Positions 1 through 8,700 of a stretch of DNA of 64,000 bases are shown here, in pieces. The translations under genes and the position numbers were made by a program. Source of the stretch: Bordetella bronchialis (GTDB taxonomy: Bacteria > Pseudomonadota > Gammaproteobacteria > Burkholderiales > Burkholderiaceae_B); NCBI RefSeq assembly GCF_001676705.1, contig NZ_CP016170.1, forward strand, positions 248,001-312,000, in the 5' to 3' direction. A model generated the notes under the pieces. The model did not search any database, was not told the origin of the DNA, and saw nothing but the letters and a program-made list of their open reading frames with translations. The stretch's first letter is position 1, and the number at the start of each line of letters is the position of its first letter.

Positions 1-1
1 G

Positions 2-973
2 TCCGCCGCCTTCCTGGCCATCGTCACGCTGGCGACGGCGCCCATGCCGGTCCATGCGCAGGACGAAGCCTATCCCCGGCGCGCGGTGACGCTGATCGTG
101 CCATTTCCCGCGGGTGGCCCCAGCGATGCGCTGGCGCGCGGCTTCGCGCAGCAGATGGGCAAGCGACTCGGCCAGGCCGTCGTGGTGGAGAACCTGGCGG
201 GCGCGGGCGGCACGATAGGCTTGACCAAGGTGGTCCGGTCGGCCCCGGATGGCTACACGCTGGGCTTCGGCACGATAGGCACGCATGTGGCGAATGTGGC
301 GTTGTACAGGAAGCTGCCCTACGACCCCTTGGCGGATTTCCAGCCGGTGGGCCTGGCCGGTTCTGCGCCTATGCTGCTGTTGGGGCGTGCGAACCTGCCC
401 GCCAATAATCTTCGGGAGTTCCTGGGCTGGCTCGCGGCGAACAAGGATCAGGCTTCCTACGGCAGTGCCGGCGTCGGCTCGATTTCGCACTACGGTTGCG
501 TGCTTTTGCTCGCGGCGCTGAAGTCCAACGTGACCCATGTGCCGTACAAGGGCGTCGCGCCGGCGATGAACGACCTGATGGGCGGGCAGACGGATTTCAT
601 GTGCGATCAGACCACGACGGCGCTGCCGCAGATCGCGGGCGGCAGGATCAAGGCGCTGGCGGTGTTGTCGGCCACGCGCTTGCCGCAGCTGCCGGATGTA
701 GGCACGGTGGCGGAGGCCGGTTATCCGCTGAACATGCAGGCCTGGAACGCGGTGTTCGCGCCGCGCGGCACGCCGGCGCCCGTGATGGCGAAGCTGACGG
801 CCGCCCTGGCCGAGGCGGCAGCCGATCCCGGGTTCCGCAAGCAGATGGACGCCGTGGGCGTGACCCTGCCCACTGGCAGCGGTGCCGCGCCGCAGGTCGT
901 CACCGACCTGATCACCCGTGGCTTGCGCGACGATGTGCCGGCGCTGAAGGCCAAGGTCGATATGCTGGATTGA
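2..973 (+). CDS. Bug-family (TctC) tripartite tricarboxylate receptor, 5'-truncated
   Basis: Periplasmic substrate-binding protein of the Bug/TctC family. The frame is open to the window edge: residues read from base 2 form the hydrophobic end of a signal peptide finishing near AQDEAYP, so the true start lies upstream and the internal ATG at 44 is not the start. Family landmarks are visible: VTLIVPFPAGGPSDALAR near the mature N-terminus, VVVENLAGAGG, and THVPYKG. The ligand cannot be deduced. Bug receptors usually bind carboxylates or amino acids for TctAB-type or orphan systems, and no TctAB genes are adjacent. The next gene follows after 26 bp, so it probably heads an operon with the D-threonine-aldolase-like and RidA genes. 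Confidence 0.9.
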   Translation, partial: SAAFLAIVTLATAPMPVHAQDEAYPRRAVTLIVPFPAGGPSDALARGFAQQMGKRLGQAVVVENLAGAGGTIGLTKVVRSAPDGYTLGFGTIGTHVANVALYRKLPYDPLADFQPVGLAGSAPMLLLGRANLPANNLREFLGWLAANKDQASYGSAGVGSISHYGCVLLLAALKSNVTHVPYKGVAPAMNDLMGGQTDFMCDQTTTALPQIAGGRIKALAVLSATRLPQLPDVGTVAEAGYPLNMQAWNAVFAPRGTPAPVMAKLTAALAEAAADPGFRKQMDAVGVTLPTGSGAAPQVVTDLITRGLRDDVPALKAKVDMLD

Positions 974-999
974 CGTGCCTGCCTCGCCACGGCGGCCGC

Positions 1000-2169
1000 A
1001 TGGCAACACCCTATACGCTGGACCAATACGACATGACATCGACCCTGTACACCATCGATACGCCCGCCGCCGTGATAGACCTGCCGCGCGCGATGAAGAA
1101 CATTGCGCGCATGCAAGACCGCATGAACGCGCTGGGCGTCGCCTTTCGGCCCCACGTCAAAACGAGCAAGTGCGAACAGGTCGTGCGGGCGCAGCTCGAC
1201 GCGGGCGCGCAAGGCATCACTGTTTCCACTTTGAAAGAGGCGGAGCGCTTTTTCGCGAGCGGGATTACCGACATCCTGTACGCGGTGGGGATGGCCCCGC
1301 ATCGGCTGCCGCAGGCGCTGGCGCTGCGCCGCCGCGGCTGTGCGCTGACGATCATCACCGATAGCGTGGGGTCGGCGATGGAAATCGCCGGGTTCGGGCG
1401 CAGTCACGGCGAGCGTTTGCCGGTACTGGTCGAAGTCGATACCGACGGCCATCGTTCCGGCTTGGATCCTTACGGCGACGAACTGCTCAAGGTGGCTTCG
1501 GTGCTGCACGAAGGCGGCATGGAGCTCAAGGGCGTGATGACCCATGCGGGTTCCAGCTATGAACTGAATACGCCGGAGGCCTTGAGCGCCCTGGCGGAAC
1601 AGGAGCGCGCGGGATGCGTGGCGGCGGCGGAGCGCCTGCGCGCCGCCGGGCTTCCCTGTCCCGTTGTCAGCGTGGGCTCGACGCCGACGGCCCTCAGCGC
1701 GCGGGAGCTGCGGGGCGTTACCGAGGTGCGCGCGGGCGTATATGTGTTCTTCGACCTGGTCATGCATAACGTGGGGGTGTGCGCCATGCACGACATCGCC
1801 CTGGGCGTCCTGACCACGGTGATCGGGCACCAGCGCGAGAAAGGCTGGGCCATCGTGGACGCCGGCTGGATGGCGATGAGCCGGGATGCCGGGACCGCGA
1901 AGCAGCAGCGCGACTACAAGTACGGGCAGGTCTGCGGGGTGGACGGGGCGCCCATGGCCGGCTATCTGCTGGGCGGCGCCAATCAGGAGCACGGCATCGT
2001 GGTGCGCGAAGGTGACGCGGACACGGATATCGTGGCCCGCTTTCCCATCGGAACGCGTCTTCGTATCCTGCCCAACCATGCTTGCGCCACCGGAGCGCAG
2101 TTCGAGAAATACCAGGCGCTGTCGGCCGACGGCTCCCTGCGGGAATGGAGCCGCTTCCATGGCTGGTGA
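1000..2169 (+). CDS. D-threonine aldolase / DSD1-family PLP enzyme
   Basis: Fold-type III PLP enzyme of the D-threonine aldolase / D-serine dehydratase (DSD1) family, which cleaves or dehydrates D-beta-hydroxy amino acids. The PHVKTSKC motif near residues 51-58 (counting from the 1000 start) holds the Schiff-base Lys, and a C-terminal PNHAC motif matches the metal-binding His-x-Cys of the family. Length (389 aa) is normal. Start choice is uncertain: ATG 1000 and ATG 1033 are both in frame and neither has a strong Shine-Dalgarno; 1000 keeps the gap to the Bug gene short. The 3' end overlaps ridA by 11 bp, indicating one transcript. A RidA partner fits, since PLP dehydratases release reactive enamines. 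Which D-amino acid is used cannot be told. Confidence 0.85.
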   Translation: MATPYTLDQYDMTSTLYTIDTPAAVIDLPRAMKNIARMQDRMNALGVAFRPHVKTSKCEQVVRAQLDAGAQGITVSTLKEAERFFASGITDILYAVGMAPHRLPQALALRRRGCALTIITDSVGSAMEIAGFGRSHGERLPVLVEVDTDGHRSGLDPYGDELLKVASVLHEGGMELKGVMTHAGSSYELNTPEALSALAEQERAGCVAAAERLRAAGLPCPVVSVGSTPTALSARELRGVTEVRAGVYVFFDLVMHNVGVCAMHDIALGVLTTVIGHQREKGWAIVDAGWMAMSRDAGTAKQQRDYKYGQVCGVDGAPMAGYLLGGANQEHGIVVREGDADTDIVARFPIGTRLRILPNHACATGAQFEKYQALSADGSLREWSRFHGW

Positions 2170-2551
2170 GAAGACCGTGCTACCCGTCCGCGTCGATGGG
2201 TTGGCCGCGCCCGGCGGCCACTACAGCCATGCCGTCATCGCCAATGGGCTGGTGTTCGTGTCCGGGCAACTGCCCATCACGGCGCAGGGCGTGCGGCTGG
2301 TCGATGCGCCGTTCGAAGAACAGGCCATCCAGGTGCTGGCGAATGTACGGGCGGCGCTGGAAGCGTGCGGCGCAGCTGTGCGCAGCCTGGCACAGGTGCG
2401 CGTGTATATCGACGCGATGGAGAACTGGCCGGCCTTCAATACGATCTACGCGGACTGGGCGGGCGACGCCAGGCCGGCGCGGGCCGTCGTTCCGACCGGG
2501 CCGCTGCACTTCGGCTTGAAGGTAGAGGTCGAGGCGGTCGCCGTGATTTGA
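2159..2551 (+). CDS. RidA family protein (enamine/imine deaminase)
   Basis: A 130-aa single-domain YjgF/YER057c/UK114 protein. RidA proteins hydrolyse the enamine/imine intermediates released by PLP enzymes. The typical signature LVFVSGQLPI is at residues 31-40, and the chain ends with a KVEVEAVAV strand. The usual Arg-containing active-site stretch near the C-terminus is replaced by a GPLHFG sequence, so this may belong to a divergent subgroup rather than canonical RidA. It begins 11 bp inside the upstream aldolase-family gene, which supports translational coupling and a shared pathway, namely clean-up of the enamine made by its neighbour. Confidence 0.85.
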   Translation: MAGEKTVLPVRVDGLAAPGGHYSHAVIANGLVFVSGQLPITAQGVRLVDAPFEEQAIQVLANVRAALEACGAAVRSLAQVRVYIDAMENWPAFNTIYADWAGDARPARAVVPTGPLHFGLKVEVEAVAVI

Positions 2552-2579
2552 TGGGTTTCGGCCGTCATTGGCACAGTCC

Positions 2580-2786
2580 TCAACTGTCGTCCGGCACCGC
2601 GGGCCGTGGCGCGGGCGCGTCCTGGCTTTCATCGGGGCGTGGCGAGCCGGGCGGATAGGGATCGGCCGGCGTGACGGTATGCGGCGCCGCCGGCGGGGTG
2701 CCGTGCGAAGGCGTGGAGGACGGCGACGGCGCGGGGATGTCCGGCGCGCCGGGAATGCGGGTCTTGTCCGGGTCAGTCGTGCCCAT
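2580..2786 (-). CDS. small proline-rich hypothetical protein
   Basis: A 68-aa protein rich in Pro, Ser and Asp with no recognisable domain, probably disordered. A good Shine-Dalgarno (GGAGGAG, 7 bases before the ATG) lies inside the upstream DUF3606 gene, and the two frames overlap by 14 bp, which argues that it is real and translationally coupled. It is the last gene of a three-gene minus-strand micro-operon. Function unknown. Confidence 0.5.
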   Translation of the reverse strand: MGTTDPDKTRIPGAPDIPAPSPSSTPSHGTPPAAPHTVTPADPYPPGSPRPDESQDAPAPRPAVPDDS

Positions 2787-2973
2787 CGTTCAACTCCTCC
2801 AGGCCCAGGTATCGGCGTACGTCGTCGGCATTCGCACCCACGGCCGCGACGGCGGCGCGCAGTTGATCCGGCACGACGTTCAGCGCCGCGCACCAGTAGC
2901 TGAATTCGCGGGGTTTCTCCAGGTCGATGCGCGTGCGGTCCGCAGGTTCGCGCAATGTCACTTGCTCGGGCAT
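2773..2973 (-). CDS. DUF3606 domain protein
   Basis: A 66-aa protein matching the DUF3606 pattern: a DRTRIDLEKPREFSYW core followed by a helical half in which an LRAAVAAVGANADDVRRYL stretch resembles the family's repeating AV..VG....V pattern. DUF3606 proteins are small and cytoplasmic with no established role, and are common in Burkholderiales. A GGAG lies 7 bases before the start. The gene overlaps both neighbours (16 bp upstream, 14 bp downstream), so all three short genes are probably co-translated. Confidence 0.75.
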   Translation of the reverse strand: MPEQVTLREPADRTRIDLEKPREFSYWCAALNVVPDQLRAAVAAVGANADDVRRYLGLEELNDGHD

Positions 2974-3242
2974 GTTCGGTCTCCATCGGGTTTTTCGGTG
3001 CGCCGGTGCGCGCGGGACAAACGCACCGCCCGGGCGGAACGCCGCGACGGACGGCCCTCGCGCCGGCCGCCGGCCAGATCGAAACTACGCGGTTCGTCCA
3101 CGGGCTTGCGCGCGGGCGGACCGTCGCTGGGGTCGGGCACGTCGTCGGGGTCTTCGGGCAGGTTGGCGCGGCCCGGTGGCTGCTGCACCGGCTCCGGGTC
3201 CGTCTCGTCGTGCGCGGGCGTATTGCGGGGATCGCTGGCCAT
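2958..3242 (-). CDS. small hydrophilic hypothetical protein
   Basis: A 94-aa protein with an acidic, proline-rich first half (many DP, PEDPDD and PDPSD runs) and a strongly basic C-terminal half (RRSARAVRLSRAHRR). It is likely disordered and no family is recognised. The start at 3242 is chosen because GGGAG lies 6 bases upstream; the open frame extends further upstream without a better ribosome-binding site. It is the first gene of the overlapping trio with the DUF3606 protein. It could be a nucleic-acid-binding or stress-related small protein, but that is a guess from charge only. Confidence 0.5.
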   Translation of the reverse strand: MASDPRNTPAHDETDPEPVQQPPGRANLPEDPDDVPDPSDGPPARKPVDEPRSFDLAGGRREGRPSRRSARAVRLSRAHRRTEKPDGDRTCPSK

Positions 3243-3357
3243 GTCGGGCTCCCAACATCGGAATCTGCAGGAGCGCTGCGGGCAGCAATCGCTATGCCCC
3301 GATACACTGGCACAGCGGATGCGCGTTCCGCGGCATCCCAGCCCAGCGGGAAATCCC

Positions 3358-4419
3358 ATGCGCCATCCTGCCTGCTTTCCTCGACCTGTCTCGCCTGGCG
3401 GAGCCCTCGGCCCGCTAAGAGCCCTGGGCGCCCTGATCGTCCTGCTGATGCTGGGCGCCTGCGCCATATCGCCGCGCATCGGCGCTGACGATCGCCAACA
3501 CATCGCCGGCAAGACCTTCGTGGTGACCGGCGCGTCCAGCGGATTCGGCCGTGGCGTGGCGCTGGAGCTGGCGAGCCAGGGGGCCAACGTGGTGCTGGCC
3601 GCGCGCCGCGTGACAGTGCTGGAAGAGGTGGCCGAGGAAGTCCGCACCCGTGGCGGCGTGCCGCTGGTGGTGGCGACCGATGTGGGTCGGCAGGAGGACG
3701 TGCGCCGCCTGGCGGATGCCGCCGTCTCGCGCTTCGGCGCCATCGATGTATGGATCAATAACGCCGGGGTGCTGGCCATCGGCCGCTTCGAGGACATCCC
3801 CGTGGAGGACCATGCGCGGCTGGTGCAGACCAACGTGATGGGCGTCATCTACGGCAGCCACGCCGCCATGCGCCTGTTCCGCGCGCAAGGGCGCGGTGTG
3901 CTGGTGAACGTGGGCTCCGCCGAGAGCGTCGTGCCGCTGGCGTATCACGCCTCGTATTCGGCCAGCAAGGCGGCGGTGCTGGGCCTGGGCCGGGCACTGG
4001 ACCAGGAGATACGGCTTGGCGGCGAGCGCGATATCCATGTGGCGACGGTGCTGCCCTGGGCGGCCGATACGCCGGTGTCCGAGCATGCCGCCAACTACAG
4101 CGGGCGCACGCCCCGGCTGATATCCATGGACGATCCGCAAACCGTGGTGGACGCCATCGTGTGGGTGTCTATCCATCCGCAGGACACGCTGCCCGTCGGG
4201 TGGAAGGCACGCGGGGTCTATGTGATGCACCACCTGTTGCCGGGCACCACCGAAAGCATCGCGGCCGATATGGCGCACAGGGAGCAGATGGAGAAGGCGC
4301 CGCCCGCGCCCGCCACCGGCGGCGCCCTGTATCGACCCCTGCCGGCGGGCACGGGAGTGGACGGCGGCAATCGCGCGCGCCAGCGCATGGAGGACGCGCA
4401 AACGGGCGGCGGCTCCTGA
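3358..4419 (+). CDS. short-chain dehydrogenase with N-terminal lipoprotein-like segment
   Basis: A classical SDR of 353 aa preceded by an unusual N-terminus. Residues 20-35 form a hydrophobic stretch ending LLMLGAC, a good lipobox with Cys35. The Rossmann core follows: TGASSGFG at 57-64, NNAG at 134-137, Ser187, and Tyr200/Lys204 in YSASK, so catalysis by the Ser-Tyr-Lys triad looks intact. A lipid-anchored or exported SDR is odd because NAD(P)H is cytoplasmic; the segment may be a membrane anchor with the enzyme facing inward. The long C-terminal tail (about residues 310-353) is Pro/Gly/Arg-rich. ATG 3358 is chosen as it immediately precedes the signal-like region. Substrate unknown. Confidence 0.85.
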   Translation: MRHPACFPRPVSPGGALGPLRALGALIVLLMLGACAISPRIGADDRQHIAGKTFVVTGASSGFGRGVALELASQGANVVLAARRVTVLEEVAEEVRTRGGVPLVVATDVGRQEDVRRLADAAVSRFGAIDVWINNAGVLAIGRFEDIPVEDHARLVQTNVMGVIYGSHAAMRLFRAQGRGVLVNVGSAESVVPLAYHASYSASKAAVLGLGRALDQEIRLGGERDIHVATVLPWAADTPVSEHAANYSGRTPRLISMDDPQTVVDAIVWVSIHPQDTLPVGWKARGVYVMHHLLPGTTESIAADMAHREQMEKAPPAPATGGALYRPLPAGTGVDGGNRARQRMEDAQTGGGS

Positions 4420-4748
4420 GCAAGCCTGCCCGGCCTGCCCGGCATCGATGCGCGGCGCCGGCGCGGCGGCGCATGCCAGCAGGATCGCCGGTACCGTGAC
4501 GGCGGTGCTCGCGCGTGGTCGCCGGGGCGATGCCCAGCACTGCACGGGCACGACGCCCGCGGCGCATCGCGGCCGCCGGATGATCGCTCGAGGTTGGGCA
4601 TGGACTGTGCTGACCCTGCTTGCCGTCCCCGCGCGAGCCTGGCCGTATCGCCATGGCAGGGCCGCGACGGGGGCACTCCCCCGGTCCCGTGCGCGGGGCC
4701 CATCGGGCCTGTGCGACCGCCTGCCCGACACCAACGCAAGGACGAACC
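4420..4748 (+). other. intergenic stretch without recognised features
   Basis: 329 bp between the SDR and the DUF4142 gene. GC-rich with short G/C runs. The only open frame runs into the next gene out of frame and has no family resemblance. A promoter for the lipoprotein gene is presumably here, but no convincing -35/-10 pair is visible. Confidence 0.4.
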
Positions 4749-5288
4749 ATGAACATCCAACGTGCCGTTTTGCTGTGCTCCTTCAGTGCCTTCATCGGCC
4801 TTGCCGGCTGCGCCAGCCGTCACGACGACGGCAGCCGCTCCATGCTCTCCAGCAGCGACCAGACCTTCCTGGAGAACGCGGCGCAAGGCAACCAGGCCGA
4901 GATCCAGGGTAGCCGGATGGCGCTGGAGAAGAGCAACAGCCAGGAAGTACGCAGCTTCGCCCAGGCGATGATCAAGGACCACACCGCCGCCAACGAGAAG
5001 CTGTCCGCGCTTGCCAGCCGCAAGGGGTACAACATTCCCACCGCGCCCTCGATGATGCAGGCGACGGAGCTCAAGGGCCTGAACCTGTTCTCGGGCAATG
5101 CCTTCGACAAGGCCTACGTCGACCGCATCGGCGTGGCCGCGCATGAGGCCACCATCAAGCAGTACGAGACGGCCGCCCAAAGCGCCGACGATGCCGATAT
5201 CCGGCGCTTCGCGCAGGGCATGCTGCCCTCGCTGCGGCACCACCTGGAAATGGCGCAGCTGCTGAACCAGCAGCAAAAGTCCCAGTAG
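4749..5288 (+). CDS. DUF4142 domain lipoprotein
   Basis: A 179-aa predicted lipoprotein. The signal peptide ends LAGC at residue 21, followed by an all-helical DUF4142 domain, a ferritin-like four-helix bundle with the typical pattern FLENAAQGNQAEI, SQEVRSFAQAMIKDH and HHLEMAQLL. The start at 4749 gives a normal short n-region (MNIQRAVLL). DUF4142 proteins are periplasmic or envelope proteins of unknown function, often reported near stress genes. It is separated from its neighbours by about 300 bp on each side, so it is probably monocistronic. Confidence 0.85.
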   Translation: MNIQRAVLLCSFSAFIGLAGCASRHDDGSRSMLSSSDQTFLENAAQGNQAEIQGSRMALEKSNSQEVRSFAQAMIKDHTAANEKLSALASRKGYNIPTAPSMMQATELKGLNLFSGNAFDKAYVDRIGVAAHEATIKQYETAAQSADDADIRRFAQGMLPSLRHHLEMAQLLNQQQKSQ

Positions 5289-5585
5289 CGGCGGGGGGCG
5301 CGGCCACCTTTCCTGCCCTTCGCTATCGATTGGGCGCGACGCTCGCGCTCAATGCGGTATGGGCGGCGGATGCGCCGGTCCCGGCCGGGCGCCGAACATG
5401 TAAGCAATTGCGCGGAGGCGTTTTGCCGCGATTGCCCTGCCTTACGGCGCGAAACATGTGAAACCGTCCAGAGCGCCGGTCCGCGCCGGGCCGACGCTAC
5501 CCTTGGGCATCGTCCCCGCCGCCGCCCCACGCCGACATCCGGCCGCATGCGCGGAAGGGACCCTGCTCCTGGAAGGTAAACGCCG

Positions 5586-6560
5586 ATGGCACGCAAGCAG
5601 CTTCCCGAAACCGCCCTGTTCCCGACCGCGCCGCGCGACGCTGGCGGGGCAGCCGTCCCACCGCGCACGGCCGGTCGCGTCCTGCGCGACCCAGGCCTGG
5701 AGATGCCTGGCGCAATGGCTTCCCGCGCCATGGTCGCGTGCGCCGTCACGGCGATCGGCCTGGTGCTGGCAGGTTGTTCCAGCGCGCCCAAGCAGGTCTA
5801 TCCAGAGACCTTCAAGGACACCAACACCTACTCGCGCGCTTTTCCCGCCTCGGATGCCGCCACCTGCGAGGCGGCGCGGCGCGCGCTGCTGAGCCAGGGC
5901 TATACGATAGGCAAGGCGCAGGCGGACGGGGTCGAGGGGCACAAGAACTTCCAGGTGCGCGATGAGGACCAGCAGCACCAGGTGATCTCTTTCCATGTGG
6001 TGTGTACCTCGGACCACGGGGCATCGCCGCAGACGACCGTGTTCGTCAACGCCGTGCAGGACCGCTACATCATCAAGAAGACCAGCAGTTCCGCGGGCGT
6101 CGGCCTGAGCGTGCTGGGATCGGTGTCCATGCCTTTCTCGTCCAATGACGATTCGCTCGCGAAGGTCAGTAGCGAGACGATCTCTTCGCCGGGGTTCTAC
6201 GAGGGCTTCTTCGATCTGCTGCGGCGCTATCTGCCGCAGGCGCAGGCCCAGCCCCAACCCCAGCCGCGGTCCCAATCCCAGTCGGCCGGCCAGTCGGCCG
6301 GCCAGTCGCAAGGACAGGTCGCGCCCAAGGCGGCCGGGGACGACAAGTCTTCCGGCCCCGCCGGGTCTCCGGCGTCCGCAGGCCCGGCAAGCGGAGCGGC
6401 GCCCGTACCCGCGGCTTCCTCGGCGGCGCCCGACGCCGCGAAGGCGACCGCGCCCGAGGCAGGAGCCGGCACTGCGGGATCTAGCCCGCCGGTGGATGCC
6501 GGGAAACCCGCAACATCCGCCCCCGCCGATGTCGAGGGCGCATCGCCCGCCACGCCATAG
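5586..6560 (+). CDS. DUF2242-like lipoprotein with low-complexity C-terminus
   Basis: A predicted outer-membrane or periplasmic lipoprotein with a lipobox LVLAGC and a compact domain containing a conserved-looking SFHVVCTSDHG segment, resembling DUF2242 proteins of Burkholderiales. From about residue 215 the chain becomes Gln/Pro/Ser- then Ala/Pro-rich, including a perfect 12-bp duplication (SAGQ SAGQ, about 6287-6310). Start: ATG 5586 has a strong GGAAGG 9 bases upstream but places 45 residues before the hydrophobic core; ATG 5703 or 5715 would give a textbook lipoprotein signal but lack a good ribosome site. The latter may be the functional start. Function unknown. Confidence 0.7.
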   Translation: MARKQLPETALFPTAPRDAGGAAVPPRTAGRVLRDPGLEMPGAMASRAMVACAVTAIGLVLAGCSSAPKQVYPETFKDTNTYSRAFPASDAATCEAARRALLSQGYTIGKAQADGVEGHKNFQVRDEDQQHQVISFHVVCTSDHGASPQTTVFVNAVQDRYIIKKTSSSAGVGLSVLGSVSMPFSSNDDSLAKVSSETISSPGFYEGFFDLLRRYLPQAQAQPQPQPRSQSQSAGQSAGQSQGQVAPKAAGDDKSSGPAGSPASAGPASGAAPVPAASSAAPDAAKATAPEAGAGTAGSSPPVDAGKPATSAPADVEGASPATP

Positions 6561-6872
6561 CCATGTCGCTCATCGCGGGCGGACCGCGGTAAGCCGCCGG
6601 GATGGCGGACGCCACAAGGCGTGGCGTCCGTACGCCCCTGCCGCGTTGACACGCGGCGGCATTACCGCCGACGTGCTCGGGACCGAGGCCATAGGGCGGC
6701 CTTCCGTGGGCAGCGGATCGCACATACACTTATCCGGACGGATTCCGGGCCGAGGAAACCGGCGCGCTTACACCGAGGATTCCACGCTTGCTGTCGCGGG
6801 GAAGCTGGCATCGCGGTGGTATCGCTGAATCCGCCCCATCACTCACTGGCGGACCACTCGCAAGGAGGCTTC
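6561..6872 (+). other. intergenic stretch with one hairpin
   Basis: 312 bp between the DUF2242-like and VOC genes. A perfect 10-bp stem (CGGACGCCAC, 6606-6615, pairing with 6621-6630, 5-nt loop) lies about 45 bp after the upstream stop codon. It has no T-tract, so it may stabilise the 3' end or assist Rho-dependent termination rather than act alone. Nothing else recognised. Confidence 0.45.
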
Positions 6873-7268
6873 ATGGCTACCACGGTTACACCGTTTCTGA
6901 TGTTCCAGGGCAATGCGCAAGCGGCGGTCGATTTCTATACCGGCCTGTTCCCCGACAGCGAAGTCCTGAAGCTGGAACGCTACGAAGCCGGCCAGCCGTC
7001 CGCCCAGGGTTCGGTGATGCGCGCCACCATCCGCATCCTGGGCCAGACGCTGATGTGCCTGGACAGCCCCGTGCGGCATGCATTCACCTTCACGCCGGCC
7101 TTCTCGCTGTTCGTCGAATGCGGATCCCAAGAGGAATTCGAGCGCCTGCTGGCGGCGCTGTCGCAAGACGGCATGATGCTGATGGAGCCGGATAACTACG
7201 GTTTCAGCCGCCGCTTTGCCTGGACCAACGACCGCTTCGGCGTGTCGTGGCAATTGAACCTGCCTTAG
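6873..7268 (+). CDS. VOC family protein (PhnB-like)
   Basis: A 131-aa vicinal-oxygen-chelate fold protein of the PhnB / 3-demethylubiquinone-methyltransferase-like type: MFQGNAQAAVDFYTGLFPDSEV at the N-terminus and FAWTNDRFGVSWQLN at the end are characteristic. Such proteins are small homodimers of mostly unknown substrate; the metal ligands typical of glyoxalase I are not evident. The start is fixed by a near-perfect AAGGAGG 4 bases before ATG 6873. It converges on the MHS transporter gene, with a 52-bp gap between the stop codons. Confidence 0.85.
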   Translation: MATTVTPFLMFQGNAQAAVDFYTGLFPDSEVLKLERYEAGQPSAQGSVMRATIRILGQTLMCLDSPVRHAFTFTPAFSLFVECGSQEEFERLLAALSQDGMMLMEPDNYGFSRRFAWTNDRFGVSWQLNLP

Positions 7269-7320
7269 CGGGTCCGGCCCCATCGATCCAGGCGGGCGGC
7301 GCCCAGGTCTGGATGCCGCG

Positions 7321-8700
7321 CTAGCCGCCGCCCACGCCCTGCGTATCGAGCTTGCGCACTTCCTGGACCGAGGCGCGCGTGCCGGGGATATGGGAGCCGC
7401 GCAGCGAATGGCCGGCGGTTTCCACCACGTGCATCAGGGCCCAGGCGCCGACCACGCAGGCGCCCATCATGTAGTAGGCCGGCACCATGTTGCTGCCCGT
7501 CTTGCCGATCAGCCAATCGTTGATGGCCGGCGCCGTGCCGCCGAACAGCGAGGTCGATACGTTGTACGCGATGGCGAAGCCGGCGAAGCGTACGTGCGTG
7601 GGGAACATGGCCGGGAAGGTGGCCGATATGGTCGCCAGCTGCGGCGTGTACAGCAGTCCCAGTATCGCGTAGCCGACGATCGCACCCGTCAGCCCGGTGG
7701 CCATCAGGTGGAACATGGGGATCGCCAGCGCGAACAGGCCGATCAGCGAGGCCCACCACATGGGCTTGCGGCCCACCCGGTCGGACAGCCAGCCGATGAA
7801 GGGCAGGAATAGCATCATGAACAGCATGCCGATGATGGGGACGATCAGCGATTCCTGCGTGCTCAGGCCCAACTGGTTGGCGAAGTATGTAGGCGCGAAG
7901 CTGAGCAGCGTGTAGTTGACCACGTTCAGCGCGACCACCAGCCCGCCCAAGGCCAGCACCTGGCCCTTGTAGTCGGTGCAGACTTCCTTCACGCTGCCTT
8001 TCAGTTCCTGTTCCTGGTTCTCGTTCAGCACTTCCTCGGCCTCGCGGAACACCGGCGTTTCCTTCATGCGCGAGCGCAGGTACATGCCTATCATGCCCAT
8101 GGGCAGGGCCAGGAAGAAGGGAATGCGCCAGCCCCATGCGTGCATGGCGGCATCGTCCAGCAGGACGGAGAAGCCCAGCATCAGCAGGGCGCCCAGCGAG
8201 AAACCGCCCAGCGTGCCCAATTCCAGGAAGCTGCCGCAGAAGCCGCGCCGCTTGTCCGGCGCGTATTCCGCCATGAAGGTGGCCGCGCCGCCGTATTCGC
8301 CGCCGGTGGAGAAACCCTGGACCATGCGCAGCAGGATCAGCAAAGTCGGCGCCCACAGACCAATGGTCTGATGGGAAGGAATCAGCCCGATGCAGACCGT
8401 GGCGCCGGACATCATCAGGATGGTCAGTGCGAGCACGGCCTTGCGGCCCAGCCGGTCGCCCAGCGGGCCCCAGAACAGGCCGCCGAAGGGGCGCACCAGG
8501 AAGGAGATCGCGAAGGTGGCCAGCGCGAACAGCGTGGCCTCTTGTGTGTTGCCCGGGAAGAAGGCCGCCGAGATGTACGACACGCCATAGGCATAGATCC
8601 CGTAATCGAACCATTCCGTGGCGTTGCCGATGGCGGACGCGGCGATCGCGCGATTCAATAAGCGTTTGGGGGGATGTTGTGAGGCCATGGATATCGCCAT
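7321..8700 (-). CDS. MHS-family MFS transporter (ProP/ShiA-like)
   Basis: A 459-aa twelve-helix major facilitator of the metabolite:H+ symporter family. The N-terminal IGNATEWFDYGIYAY motif, GDRLGRKAVL in loop 2-3 and a second SDRVGRKPMWW after helix 8 are diagnostic. MHS proteins import compatible solutes, dicarboxylates, shikimate or aromatic acids with protons; the substrate here cannot be assigned, although the N-terminal motif is most like ProP-type members. The start at 8700 has AGGAG 5 bases upstream; a second ATG at 8688 is possible. No partner gene is adjacent on the same strand, so it is likely monocistronic. Confidence 0.9.
   Translation of the reverse strand: MAISMASQHPPKRLLNRAIAASAIGNATEWFDYGIYAYGVSYISAAFFPGNTQEATLFALATFAISFLVRPFGGLFWGPLGDRLGRKAVLALTILMMSGATVCIGLIPSHQTIGLWAPTLLILLRMVQGFSTGGEYGGAATFMAEYAPDKRRGFCGSFLELGTLGGFSLGALLMLGFSVLLDDAAMHAWGWRIPFFLALPMGMIGMYLRSRMKETPVFREAEEVLNENQEQELKGSVKEVCTDYKGQVLALGGLVVALNVVNYTLLSFAPTYFANQLGLSTQESLIVPIIGMLFMMLFLPFIGWLSDRVGRKPMWWASLIGLFALAIPMFHLMATGLTGAIVGYAILGLLYTPQLATISATFPAMFPTHVRFAGFAIAYNVSTSLFGGTAPAINDWLIGKTGSNMVPAYYMMGACVVGAWALMHVVETAGHSLRGSHIPGTRASVQEVRKLDTQGVGGG

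Noticed and set aside
44..973. ATG at 44 as the start of the first Bug gene
   Set aside because: The in-frame residues upstream, from base 2, continue a typical signal-peptide hydrophobic core, so the gene is truncated by the window edge rather than starting at 44.
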